Source of the DNA: JANPLD01 sp031426355
GTDB lineage: Bacteria; Pseudomonadota; Alphaproteobacteria; Rickettsiales; UBA8987
Reading direction: 5' to 3'
Assembly: GCA_031426355.1 (NCBI GenBank)
Contig: JANPLD010000031.1
Location: 1-62,234, forward strand
Length of the DNA stretch: 62,234 bases
Positions 17,301-25,992 of this stretch are shown piece by piece (positions within the stretch are counted from its first letter, which is position 1; each line of letters opens with the position of its first letter). The notes beneath the pieces are model-generated. The model was given only the letters and a program-made list of their open reading frames with translations, made no database searches and was not told where the DNA came from. The translations under genes were made by a program, and so were the position numbers.

Positions 17301-18200
17301 CTAGTTTTCTACAAACTCTGATTTTTTATACCCCTGCGCGTAAAGCAAATGTGTTAAGTCAGGTATATTAACATGGTGAATTGTCTCACGCCTTACCTTT
17401 TCCTTAGCGGTAAACGCAACCCCTAGTCCAGCCTGTTTTATCATTGGTATATCATTTGCCCCATCGCCACTCGCCAGGCACATAAAAGTTGAAATCCCTA
17501 TATCCTCACAATGGAACTTAAGAGCATTTAACTTCGCTAGACTATCCAAAATAGGCTCGCGAACCTCGCCCTTTAACTTTCCATTTTCAATTTCCAGAAT
17601 ATTAGATTCATCAACATCAAACCCGCAAGCATCTTTTATCCTCGAAGTAAAGAATGTAAACCCGCCCGAAACCAGAACGCATTTTGCGCCGTCTGCTTTC
17701 ATGGTCTGCACCAGAGTTTTTGCACCTTTCATCAAAGTTATCTTATTATCATAAACTTCCTGAAGCTTTTCTTCCGGTAAACCTTTCAGAAGTGCAACAC
17801 GCTCACGAAGCGCATCTTTAAAATCAAGCTCACCATTCATTGCCCTTTCTGTTATTTCAGAGATTTGCGGCTTTAATCCTAAACAGTCAGCTATCTCATC
17901 AATACATTCCTGATTTATTATTGTTGAATCCATATCAGAAATGAAAAGCTTTTTGCGCCTGCCTTCTTTCCCCTGAACAATAAAATCAACCTTGAATGGC
18001 CTTAGAAGCTCGGTCAGTATTTCCCTTGTTTCATTCGCATTAAGCAGAACAAAATCAATATCCGCTGCCTTTCCTAATGCAAGCCAGTTAACATTCTCAA
18101 CAATGCCACCACTATGCTGTAGCGCATCCACTATATGGTTAATTTCCGCTTCATTCAGGTTAAAAGAATCATCCGCGATTATAGTTGCCGTTAATTTCAT
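17301..18200 (-). CDS. serB: Phosphoserine phosphatase SerB
   Basis: HAD-family phosphatase for the last step of serine synthesis. The nucleophile motif 'SDMDSTII' is near residue 90, followed by 'VSGGFTFFTSRI' (motif II) and 'ASGDGANDIPMI' (motif IV). An N-terminal region of about 80 residues corresponds to the regulatory ACT-like part of long SerB proteins. The 299-residue length is normal. It is divergent from miaA, with an imperfect inverted repeat occupying the short gap. Confidence 0.93.
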   Translation of the reverse strand: MKLTATIIADDSFNLNEAEINHIVDALQHSGGIVENVNWLALGKAADIDFVLLNANETREILTELLRPFKVDFIVQGKEGRRKKLFISDMDSTIINQECIDEIADCLGLKPQISEITERAMNGELDFKDALRERVALLKGLPEEKLQEVYDNKITLMKGAKTLVQTMKADGAKCVLVSGGFTFFTSRIKDACGFDVDESNILEIENGKLKGEVREPILDSLAKLNALKFHCEDIGISTFMCLASGDGANDIPMIKQAGLGVAFTAKEKVRRETIHHVNIPDLTHLLYAQGYKKSEFVEN

Positions 18201-18207
18201 TGTTGAA

Positions 18208-18267
18208 TGTTGATAGTTAATAGATAATTGTTATCTGCAATTAACGAATAATTATTAGCTATCAACA
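18208..18267. repeat. Inverted repeat between serB and miaA
   Basis: TGTTGATAG at 18208-18216 is the exact reverse complement of CTATCAACA at 18259-18267. Pairing continues inward for another six positions with one mismatch. The arms frame about 30 bases of A/T-rich sequence. The right arm overlaps the place where miaA must begin. It could be a decayed small repeat, a terminator-like structure or a regulatory dyad. Confidence 0.6.
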
Positions 18268-19166
18268 ACAAAATCCACATAATATTTGGACCAACCGCCA
18301 GCGGTAAAACTGAATTCGCAGTAAACCTTGCAAAAAAACTTGGCAATTCTGAGATTATTAATGCAGATTCCATGCAGATATACAGGGAGATCCCAATAAT
18401 CACCAACCAGCCAACCGAAACCGAAAAAAATGAAATCCCTCACCATTTATTTGGCTTTACTTCAATTCTGGAACATTCCGATGTCGCTAAATGGTTGAAC
18501 TTAGCAATTCCTAAAACAAATGAAATTAAAGCAAAAGGCAAAAACCCTATTCTAATAGGTGGCACAGGCTTATACCTAAAATCAATCACCGAAGGTGTTT
18601 CCGAGATCCCTGAAATTCCTGAAGAAATAAAAAACAGATACATTGAAGAAAGCAAAAATGGGCTGGAAACTTTATATAACAAATTAAAACTATCAGATCC
18701 TAAAAGTGCAGAAAAAATTAAGCCAGGTGATTCACAAAGGACAATAAGAGCATTGTCCGTTCTGGAACACACAGGAGTTTCCATTCAGGAATGGAACAAG
18801 AAACCAAACAAAACTTTTTATTCATCGGAAGATTTTAAAATCTTTTTCCTAAATAAAAACCGCGGAGAAATTTATATTAAAATAAATCTCCGCTTTGAAA
18901 AAATGTTCGATAACGGCCTCCTTGAAGAAGCAAAAAAAGCTAATAAGATTTTTTCATCTTATAATAGATCACCACTTACCTTACCTTCCTACAAAGCACA
19001 TGGTCTACGTGAAATAATATCTTACCTAAATGGTGAACTACCAAAAGAAGATGCCATAGACAAAGCCCAGCAAGCCACTCGCAACTACGCAAAAAGGCAG
19101 TTTACCTGGTGGCGTAACTGGGTTAAGAATAATAAAACTTTAGATTTTGAAGAAATAAATTTATGA
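18261..19166 (+). CDS. miaA: tRNA dimethylallyltransferase MiaA, start codon not canonical
   Basis: MiaA prenylates A37 of tRNAs reading UNN codons. The P-loop 'GPTASGKT' (18288-18311) and 'NADSMQIYREIPI' are in one open frame with the rest of the protein ('LIGGTGLYLKSI', 'QRTIRALSVLEHTG', 'ATRNYAKRQFTWWRN'). The first ATG in that frame is at 18372, inside the 'DSMQIY' motif and after the P-loop, so starting there would remove the ATP site. Between the in-frame TAA at 18249 and the P-loop there is no ATG, GTG or TTG. The most plausible start is the ATC at 18261 or 18273. I list 18261; the true start, or a disabled gene, is unresolved. It overlaps maf by four bases. Confidence 0.85.
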   Translation: MNNKIHIIFGPTASGKTEFAVNLAKKLGNSEIINADSMQIYREIPIITNQPTETEKNEIPHHLFGFTSILEHSDVAKWLNLAIPKTNEIKAKGKNPILIGGTGLYLKSITEGVSEIPEIPEEIKNRYIEESKNGLETLYNKLKLSDPKSAEKIKPGDSQRTIRALSVLEHTGVSIQEWNKKPNKTFYSSEDFKIFFLNKNRGEIYIKINLRFEKMFDNGLLEEAKKANKIFSSYNRSPLTLPSYKAHGLREIISYLNGELPKEDAIDKAQQATRNYAKRQFTWWRNWVKNNKTLDFEEINL

Positions 19167-19729
19167 GAATAATATTAGCATCAACATCACCTATCAGAAA
19201 AAAACTTCTGGAAGATAACAATATTATCTTTGAATCAATCGCCCCTGTATGCGATGAGGAAGAAGTAAAAAAAACCCTTCATCATTTACCACTTCTTACA
19301 ATGGCTCTTGAACTTGCAAAAGCCAAGGCAAAATCAATTTCTGATAAAGATCCTGAAGCTTACGTTATAGGAAGCGACCAGATATGCGAACTTAATGGAA
19401 AAATAATCTCAAAATCGCACAACGAAACAGAGGCTTTTAATTCCCTGAAAGCAATGAACGGCAATACCCATTTCCAGAATAACGGAACATGTATTTTCCT
19501 GAGCGGCAAACCTGTTATGGAACATAGTGAAAAAGCTGAACTTAAAATGAAAACCTTAAGTGATAAAGAAATAAAAAATTATATAAAATTGGATAATCCT
19601 GTTGGCTGCGCTGGAAGTTATAAATTCGAGCTTAACGGAAAGAACCTCTTTTCAGAAATAAAAGGAACAAAAGAATCTATATTAGGTTTTACGGTCAGCA
19701 AAGTGGTTGATTTTTTAGGCAAAAATTAA
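19163..19729 (+). CDS. maf: Maf-like nucleoside triphosphate pyrophosphatase
   Basis: Maf/YhdE/YceF-family enzyme that hydrolyses non-canonical or excess nucleoside triphosphates to monophosphates. The N-terminal 'LASTSPIRKKLLEDN' is the family signature. 'IGSDQICELNGKI' corresponds to the 'D-Q' substrate site and 'GCAGSYKFE' to the 'AG-x-Y' C-terminal motif. The 188-residue length is normal. Its ATG overlaps the miaA stop as ATGA, so the two are translationally coupled. Its 3' end overlaps the convergent gene by 4 bases. Confidence 0.9.
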   Translation: MRIILASTSPIRKKLLEDNNIIFESIAPVCDEEEVKKTLHHLPLLTMALELAKAKAKSISDKDPEAYVIGSDQICELNGKIISKSHNETEAFNSLKAMNGNTHFQNNGTCIFLSGKPVMEHSEKAELKMKTLSDKEIKNYIKLDNPVGCAGSYKFELNGKNLFSEIKGTKESILGFTVSKVVDFLGKN

Positions 19730-21033
19730 AATAATTTTCTGCCCGCTTTAATCTCCTGACCACCAATTTTATATTCTAGCCCAGCATTTTTCAAAGAACT
19801 AAATTCTGGCGCCTCTAGAATATGGCTCTTATTTTTATCAAACTTCTTAGCAACATCCAAAATCATATTGGAATAATCTAAAATCTCAGACAGAAATTCC
19901 TTATCATTAATTTCTTTAATTTTATTAGTACCTAAAGTCGTATATGACTTTAAAAACTGATTTAAAGTTACGTCTTTTTCATTATAATTTATTAATATAC
20001 CGGGATTACTTTGGTTAATTTTTGCAAGCTGCCATAAAACATCTTGATTACCATTTATCAAATCCTGATTATGCTTGCTAATTCCCACTTCAACACCACT
20101 TTCAAATTCTTTAATATTCCTATATGTTAAATCTATCCCTCCTGCTTTTTTCAGTTTAGGAAAATCCTGAAAAGTATCTTTACCTACTTTTCTTTCATTA
20201 GATACACGCACGGACTGCTCTGACCCATCAAATCCCGTACCATAAGTAACATAATAACTATCTAAAAAACTTTGTGTTTTTGCATCCCAGACTTTAAATA
20301 AACCAGTAGTGCCATTTTTAAAATCCTGAACAGAATAATTAACAACCCCTTCTCTAACAGAATATCTGGAACCATAATCAAACCGCCCCTCAATGATCAT
20401 CCCCTGTTCTGTAAGACAGGTTGTATGATATCCTGTATTTTGATTATCAGAAGAATTACTGGAAAAATTCGTAAAAATATAATAATCTGATTTATAGTTA
20501 TTCAATGATTCTGGCCAATGGCTTTGAGACAAATACATTGCCATAGTAACATCACAAACCCCATGTCTGCAACAGGTCTGATTTTTCACTCTGCAGGCAT
20601 CTAGTTTAGGAGGGACATAACAACCTTTTTCAAATGATTCTTTCTGCGCTCTTTTTTCTTCTTCTGGTCCTTCCGTTACATATTTTTCATCAGTGATACC
20701 GACAATATCAAAATATAACTCACCTAATTTAATACCAAGCGCTTTGTCTCTTTCCCTTTTTAAATTTGCTATTTCTATATTATCTTTCTTTTCAATAGCT
20801 TGAGAAAATTTATTTATAAAATTATTTTCCTTCTCCCACTGCTTTGAGTAGTCTTCCAGATCAGAAATTAGTTTAGATAGTACCTTATCATTTTTTAAAT
20901 CCACTAATACTTCAGGTTTAGGATCAGGATGCCATTGAATCTCCACAACGCCATCCTTAGCTTTTTCTAACATTTGCTTAATCGAAAAAATCCCGCAATC
21001 GCTAGATATTCCCGCCTGTTCAAAATCTTCCAT
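19726..21033 (-). CDS. Uncharacterised 435-residue protein with a possible Cys/His/Asp site
   Basis: Not recognised as a whole. It has no signal peptide or membrane span. The N-terminal 150 residues are charged and coiled-coil-like. The centre has 'CCRHGVCDVTMAMYLSQ' (about residues 147-165), then 'GYHTTCLTEQGMIIEG' (about 200) and 'RFDYGSRY' (about 217). This Cys-helix, His-strand, Asp-strand order is what papain- or transglutaminase-like folds show, with Cys leading a hydrophobic helix. The C-terminal half is helical. That is pattern reading, not a family match. The gene is divergent from bioA and convergent with maf; a protease, amidase or effector role is possible but unproven. Confidence 0.7.
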   Translation of the reverse strand: MEDFEQAGISSDCGIFSIKQMLEKAKDGVVEIQWHPDPKPEVLVDLKNDKVLSKLISDLEDYSKQWEKENNFINKFSQAIEKKDNIEIANLKRERDKALGIKLGELYFDIVGITDEKYVTEGPEEEKRAQKESFEKGCYVPPKLDACRVKNQTCCRHGVCDVTMAMYLSQSHWPESLNNYKSDYYIFTNFSSNSSDNQNTGYHTTCLTEQGMIIEGRFDYGSRYSVREGVVNYSVQDFKNGTTGLFKVWDAKTQSFLDSYYVTYGTGFDGSEQSVRVSNERKVGKDTFQDFPKLKKAGGIDLTYRNIKEFESGVEVGISKHNQDLINGNQDVLWQLAKINQSNPGILINYNEKDVTLNQFLKSYTTLGTNKIKEINDKEFLSEILDYSNMILDVAKKFDKNKSHILEAPEFSSLKNAGLEYKIGGQEIKAGRKLF

Positions 21034-21132
21034 GTAGCTTCATAAAATTTATTATTCTAATTTAGAACATAAACGGTTAATAATGTGTTAACAGAAACAT
21101 AAATAATATTATGAATTTTAATTAATTTAGTA

Positions 21133-22416
21133 ATGTCTAGTATCCCAAACTGGCTCACGCAAAACTATCAGAATATCTGGCTACCTTATACCCAGATGAA
21201 AATTGCTGATCTACCCCTCCCTGTAAAATCTGCTGAAAGTTCAAACATTATATTAGAAGATGGTACAAAATTAATTGACGGTATCTCTAGCTGGTGGAGC
21301 GTCTGCCATGGTTATCAACATCCGCATTTAATTAGTGAGATAAAAAAACAGGCTGAAAGCCTTTGCCATATAATGTTCGCTGGCCTCGCCCATGAACAGG
21401 CTTACAAACTAGCAGGAAGGTTAGTTAAATTAATGCCCGCAGGATTAACACGGGTCTTTTTTGCAGACTCCGGTTCTACTTCAGTTGAGATCGCCATGAA
21501 AATGGCAGTACAGTTCTGGCACAATAAGGGCGATAGAAGAAAGAATAAATTCATCTCTTTTAAAAATGGCTATCATGGCGACACTATGGGCGCCCTCTCT
21601 TTAAGTGACCCTGAAGGCTGGATATCAAAATCATTCAATAATTATTCCCCTGCTCAATACGTTGTTGATTTACCTTCGGATGAATATAGCTTCGCTGAAT
21701 TTGAGGATATGGTCAAAGCCGAAAAGAAAAATATTGCCGGTCTTGTAATTGAGCCTTTAGTACAAGGTGCAGGCGGAATGAAATTCTTCAGCGCTGACAT
21801 TCTGGCAGAGATACATAATATATGTAAGAAACATGACATCCTATTTATCGCAGATGAGATCATGACAGGGTTTTACAGAACCGGGGATCTATTCGCCTGT
21901 AATGAAGCTGGCATCACACCAGATATTATATGTATTGGTAAAGCCCTAACAGGCGGGATGATAAGTCTGGCTGCAACTATTGCCAGAGAAGAAATATTTG
22001 AAGGATTTTTAGATGATACATTAGATAAAGCCTTCATGCATGGCCCAACTTTCATGGCAAACCCTTTAGCTTGCGCCGCTGCAAATGCTTCATTAGACCT
22101 TTTTGAAAAAGAAGATTTTGGAAAAAGGATCGAATTTATCGAAAATTTTATGGAATCTGAACTCTCTGAACTCCGCAAAAATCCTAAAGTTCAAGATGTG
22201 AGGGTCAAAGGCGGCATAGGTGTTATTGAGCTAAAAAAGCCAAGCGACAACAATGGCTTGTGGGATTATATGTTCTCCTTAAGAAAAAGATTTGTTGAGG
22301 AAGGTATCTGGCTCCGACCTTTTAAAGATGTAATATATATGATGCCAAATTATAATATTTCTAAGAAAGAGATGGGTCATATCACCTCATCGATAAAAAA
22401 AGTTTTAAAGGATTGA
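21133..22416 (+). CDS. bioA: Adenosylmethionine-8-amino-7-oxononanoate aminotransferase BioA
   Basis: PLP-dependent transaminase of biotin synthesis that makes 7,8-diaminopelargonate from KAPA, using S-adenosylmethionine as amino donor. BioA-specific features are 'SSWWSVCHGYQHPHL' near residue 60, 'ADEIMTGFYRTG', the PLP lysine in 'CIGKALTGGM' (about 269) and 'MHGPTFMANPLACAAA'. These separate it from ornithine or GABA transaminases. The 427-residue length is standard. bioB, bioF, bioD and bioC are not in the window, so bioA is isolated here. No BirA-type operator was recognised upstream. Confidence 0.93.
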   Translation: MSSIPNWLTQNYQNIWLPYTQMKIADLPLPVKSAESSNIILEDGTKLIDGISSWWSVCHGYQHPHLISEIKKQAESLCHIMFAGLAHEQAYKLAGRLVKLMPAGLTRVFFADSGSTSVEIAMKMAVQFWHNKGDRRKNKFISFKNGYHGDTMGALSLSDPEGWISKSFNNYSPAQYVVDLPSDEYSFAEFEDMVKAEKKNIAGLVIEPLVQGAGGMKFFSADILAEIHNICKKHDILFIADEIMTGFYRTGDLFACNEAGITPDIICIGKALTGGMISLAATIAREEIFEGFLDDTLDKAFMHGPTFMANPLACAAANASLDLFEKEDFGKRIEFIENFMESELSELRKNPKVQDVRVKGGIGVIELKKPSDNNGLWDYMFSLRKRFVEEGIWLRPFKDVIYMMPNYNISKKEMGHITSSIKKVLKD

Positions 22417-22481
22417 AAAAAATGTTATAATGTTGAATTATACTTTTTGAAATAATTAAGAAATCGTTAAAGGGAATTTCT

Positions 22482-25400
22482 TTGGTCAATAGACGCAAAA
22501 ATAAAAATAGGAACGGCTTTAGCTTACTTGAGCTTGGCGTAATGATGATCGTTTTTTCAGGACTACTCACCTCAATATTTATCGGCCTTACAGATGACCG
22601 TAAAATTTCCGAGCTTAAATCCACATCACAAGAATTAAAGGAATTAAAATCTCTTGTGCTGGATTTTTATGCTAAAAATGGCAGATATCCTTGCCCGGCA
22701 GCTATTGAACGATCTGACATAAAAGATTTTGGCAAAGAAGCTTTCAATCCAGCCACAGGTTTTTGTGATACCTCAAGATTATTAAGCGTAGATGCTGACG
22801 GCAAAGCTCAATATGCCGGTGGTCAAGCTGTTCCTGTAACAGAAGACTTTGTAGGCGGTATATTCCCATTTGCATCACTTGGGTTAAAATCTGATTCAGC
22901 TAAAGGCACAAAAAAAGATTACTATTTATATGCAGTCTCACACCTTCTCACTAAGAAAAACCCTTGTGATAGATTTTTAGCTCTGGATGGTTCCATAGAA
23001 AAAATGCCTACCAGCTTTAAAATAATGACAGATTGGGATTTTAAAATAACTACTGTCGAGAATCAGACAAAAAACGTTGACCCTGCCATTAATGCTAATT
23101 TCGTTATTATATCATTTGGCAATGATTCAGGAGGCTTCAGTGAGAACGGTGAAAGAATATTACCTCCATCAATGAAAGGAAGGTACATTAACTATAGTGA
23201 CATGCTTGACGCGAATAGGAAGTTTACAAAACAAGGTCAGTTTGATGAATTTTTCCTTATACCTTCAAACCCCTTAAAAACTCCCCGAGCAGCCGTAAAC
23301 GAGGAGATTAAAGCCACAGATTATGAAGACATCGCCGTATATGGAAGCAGTAACTCAATAATAACAAAGATTTGCGTTCTTTGTCGTGGTTGCAATGCTA
23401 CATCTTCTAATATGGTAGCTGCGGTTGATTCGTATTCAAGCTGCGGAGATATAGAGCAAGCTTGCAAATGTACTTCAGATGCAAGTTGCGATCAATCGGC
23501 TGGTGAATGTTGCAATGAAGGGACCGGCCAATGCGGAAAACAATGTTCAATAGCCTGTAACAGTAATGCAGATTGCTCCCTTGGAAATTGCTGTGGTGAT
23601 TCCAGTGGAGGAAAAAAATGTGATGCTTTATTCTGCAAATCCGCTCCACGCTGTGAAGATAATTCAGAATGCCCTAATGGTGAGTGCTGTAATATTTCAC
23701 TGAAGGAATGTAACGCTTCCTATTGCATTGGCTTCCCTAATTGCTGCGGTACTGATCCGTGCTGCGATGCAAAATGCACCGGTTATAATTTATGCAGTTG
23801 TCATCCTTCTGATCAAAGCTGCCAATCCGGTTGTAACGATATCTGCGATCCAAAATGTGCTAATTATGATAAGTGCGCCTGTAACCCATCTGATCCAAGC
23901 TGTACATCTATCTGTAACGATATCTGCGATCCAAAATGTCCCAATTATGATAAGTGTGCCTGTAATCCATCTGATCCAAGCTGCTCATTAGATTGCAGCG
24001 ATTCATGCAATAGTCCTGATTGCCCGGGTTATGATACTTGCAACTGTAATCCTTCTGATCCTATCTGCGCTTCATGTACCGTAGATGCTGATTGCGACTC
24101 AGGGAAATGTTGCGTAAATAACTCATGCACCACATGTGATGATATATATTCAACATGCAAAACCTCAAATGAATGCGCTGCTAATCAGGCATGTTGTAAT
24201 CGTATCTGCGTTGACAACTCTTCAATTATAAATGGTAAATGCCCTGATACTTCCTGCAACCCCATTACTAACCCTTGTCCTAGAGGATATGCTTGCTGCA
24301 GCGGCTTCTGTGAAGAAATGAAAATCTATACTTTTGGTAAAACTGACGGTATTGCGTTAGTTCTTGGCAAGGGGGGGGGAATATACAAGGGTGGTAAAAC
24401 AACTATTTCCTCAAGCGACGAATTAAATTCCGGAGGTGGTCCACGTGGCGAATCACATGATTCAGGAATACAGAAACAAATAAGCGCCAGTGATCTATGT
24501 AATACTTGCCAGAACAGAGCAGATTGTGGTGGAAATTATTGCTGTGATGGCATATGTAGCAATACTCCATGCCAGACTTCCTGCACTTCAAATCATGAAT
24601 GTACGGATTCAAGCCTCCCGTATTGTTGTGGGGGAGCATGCCAGGCAGCACCTTGTTCTTGCACTTCCAATGCTCAATGTTCTGGAGCTACACCCAATTG
24701 CTGTAGCGGAACCGGAATATGTCAAGCAGCACCTTGTTCCTGCACCTCTGATGCTCAATGCCCAACAGGTATGAATTGTTGTAACGGAACCTGTTCTTCT
24801 GCAGCCTGTACTTGCAATGATAGCACACCATGCGGTCCTGGTAAGAATTGTTGTAACGGGACCTGTCAGACTCAAAGCTGCTGTGTTAACAATAGCCAAT
24901 GCCCCATTGGACAATGCTGTAATTCGGTAAATGGTCAATGTAATGCTTCGTATTGCACCCCTTCATGCTGTTCAACTGATTCGTGCTGCAGCCAGCAATG
25001 CCCGGGATATAATCCGACGGCCTGCGGCTGTCAACAGGATCAATGCTCAAGCACTTTATGCCCAGATTACAATTTCTGTACATGTAATCCTCAAGCTGCA
25101 AGTTGCAATACTCCTGACTGCAGCAACTCCTGCAATAGTCCACAATGCCCGGGCTATAACTTCTGTGTTTGCAACCCGGCTGATTCAAGTTGCTCTACAA
25201 CACCTAGCTGTACTAGTTCATGTGATAATCCACAGTGTTCTGGTTATGATTTCTGCACATGTAATCCCGAAGATTCCAGCTGCTCTACACCTGACGAAGA
25301 TAATTCTGGTGGCCTAACATGTAATACATATATAGTCCAATGTGGCCCTAATGGTTGCAACCCCAATATACCTGCCTGTGCAAGCTCGGGTTGCATACAA

Positions 25401-25898
25401 TGGACCAACTGGACATCAGGAAATACTACCGGCCCTTATGCTCCTAATATGCCTGCCGCACTTTTAGCTAGCGGCACTACCAGTGGAATGATGTGGGAGT
25501 TCAGGCATATTGGTTGGATGGGTGGACAATTTGGTGGCAGCCAGCCCATTGGCGGCGGAGTATGCAACCTTTACCCTGTATGCAAATTTTCTATTTTAAA
25601 TTCATGTGATATAATCACAACTAATAATCCTGCGGTTGGTAATTATGAATTTTTCGTGCCTTGCCTGTTTAGCGTTAATTATTCTGGCGCTAATATTGGT
25701 GCAGTGAATTTTGATTTAAATAGTTTGGGCGCCCAAGAGCTGTGTTCTGCATCATTTAGTTACAGAACCACAAGCTCATCTCCTTATATTTGGCATACTA
25801 TAAATAATGGGCCTTATCCTCCTTATGGTGTTCCGGATAGCTTCTGCAGAACAAGTATTGGAAATCCTTATCTGGGCTGTCCAATGGATAATCAATAA
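22482..25898 (+). CDS. Giant cysteine-rich protein with type IV pilin-like leader
   Basis: 1138 residues, starting at a TTG (22482) with a good ribosome binding site (AAGGGAA) just upstream. The N-terminus has a basic leader ending in Gly12, then 'FSLLELGVMMIVF'. That is a class III prepilin-peptidase site with Glu at mature position 5 and a hydrophobic helix. A pseudopilin-like domain follows, including 'GRYPCPA' (about 70). After about residue 290 the protein turns into dense cysteine repeats: 27-residue units of the form CxDxCDPxCxxYDxCxCNPSDPxC, and shorter CPxGxxCCNGxC-type units like disulfide-knot domains. A Gly-rich linker encoded by a G9 tract splits two cysteine clusters. The C-terminal 180 residues are less Cys-rich. 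It is probably exported and disulfide-bonded. It is paralogous to the next gene over its first 350 or so residues. Confidence 0.85.
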   Translation: MVNRRKNKNRNGFSLLELGVMMIVFSGLLTSIFIGLTDDRKISELKSTSQELKELKSLVLDFYAKNGRYPCPAAIERSDIKDFGKEAFNPATGFCDTSRLLSVDADGKAQYAGGQAVPVTEDFVGGIFPFASLGLKSDSAKGTKKDYYLYAVSHLLTKKNPCDRFLALDGSIEKMPTSFKIMTDWDFKITTVENQTKNVDPAINANFVIISFGNDSGGFSENGERILPPSMKGRYINYSDMLDANRKFTKQGQFDEFFLIPSNPLKTPRAAVNEEIKATDYEDIAVYGSSNSIITKICVLCRGCNATSSNMVAAVDSYSSCGDIEQACKCTSDASCDQSAGECCNEGTGQCGKQCSIACNSNADCSLGNCCGDSSGGKKCDALFCKSAPRCEDNSECPNGECCNISLKECNASYCIGFPNCCGTDPCCDAKCTGYNLCSCHPSDQSCQSGCNDICDPKCANYDKCACNPSDPSCTSICNDICDPKCPNYDKCACNPSDPSCSLDCSDSCNSPDCPGYDTCNCNPSDPICASCTVDADCDSGKCCVNNSCTTCDDIYSTCKTSNECAANQACCNRICVDNSSIINGKCPDTSCNPITNPCPRGYACCSGFCEEMKIYTFGKTDGIALVLGKGGGIYKGGKTTISSSDELNSGGGPRGESHDSGIQKQISASDLCNTCQNRADCGGNYCCDGICSNTPCQTSCTSNHECTDSSLPYCCGGACQAAPCSCTSNAQCSGATPNCCSGTGICQAAPCSCTSDAQCPTGMNCCNGTCSSAACTCNDSTPCGPGKNCCNGTCQTQSCCVNNSQCPIGQCCNSVNGQCNASYCTPSCCSTDSCCSQQCPGYNPTACGCQQDQCSSTLCPDYNFCTCNPQAASCNTPDCSNSCNSPQCPGYNFCVCNPADSSCSTTPSCTSSCDNPQCSGYDFCTCNPEDSSCSTPDEDNSGGLTCNTYIVQCGPNGCNPNIPACASSGCIQWTNWTSGNTTGPYAPNMPAALLASGTTSGMMWEFRHIGWMGGQFGGSQPIGGGVCNLYPVCKFSILNSCDIITTNNPAVGNYEFFVPCLFSVNYSGANIGAVNFDLNSLGAQELCSASFSYRTTSSSPYIWHTINNGPYPPYGVPDSFCRTSIGNPYLGCPMDNQ
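23832..23993 (+). repeat. Tandem 81-base repeat inside the cysteine-rich gene
   Basis: Two near-identical 81-base units begin at 23832 and 23913 (TGTAACGATATCTGCGATCC), encoding 27-residue cysteine modules. More diverged copies flank them (about 23745-23831 and 23994-24073), and a second diverged cluster lies around 24970-25290. The high nucleotide identity of the central pair suggests recent duplication or ongoing homogenisation. Confidence 0.85.
24371..24379 (+). repeat. Homopolymeric G9 tract in the coding sequence
   Basis: Nine consecutive G residues encode part of a Gly-rich linker near codon 630 of the cysteine-rich pilin-leader protein. In an A/T-rich genome such a run is unlikely by chance. 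G tracts of this length are classical slipped-strand mispairing sites in contingency genes. A change by one base would frameshift and remove the second cysteine cluster and the C-terminus. Confidence 0.8.
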
Positions 25899-25992
25899 TA
25901 ATTGATGCTAGAAATAACTGATTTGATTTATTTACTTTCAAAAGGTAAGTTAATGTCTGAATGAATGGTAATTTTTAATATAAGAGATTTAC

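Noticed and set aside
23390..25300. A CRISPR array or satellite, suggested by repeated 81-base units.
   Set aside because: The repeats are in frame, encode cysteine modules, and have no spacers between them.
24490..25317. Long open frames on both strands inside the cysteine-rich gene.
   Set aside because: They are shadows caused by repetitive Cys codons; they lack ribosome binding sites and recognisable protein character.
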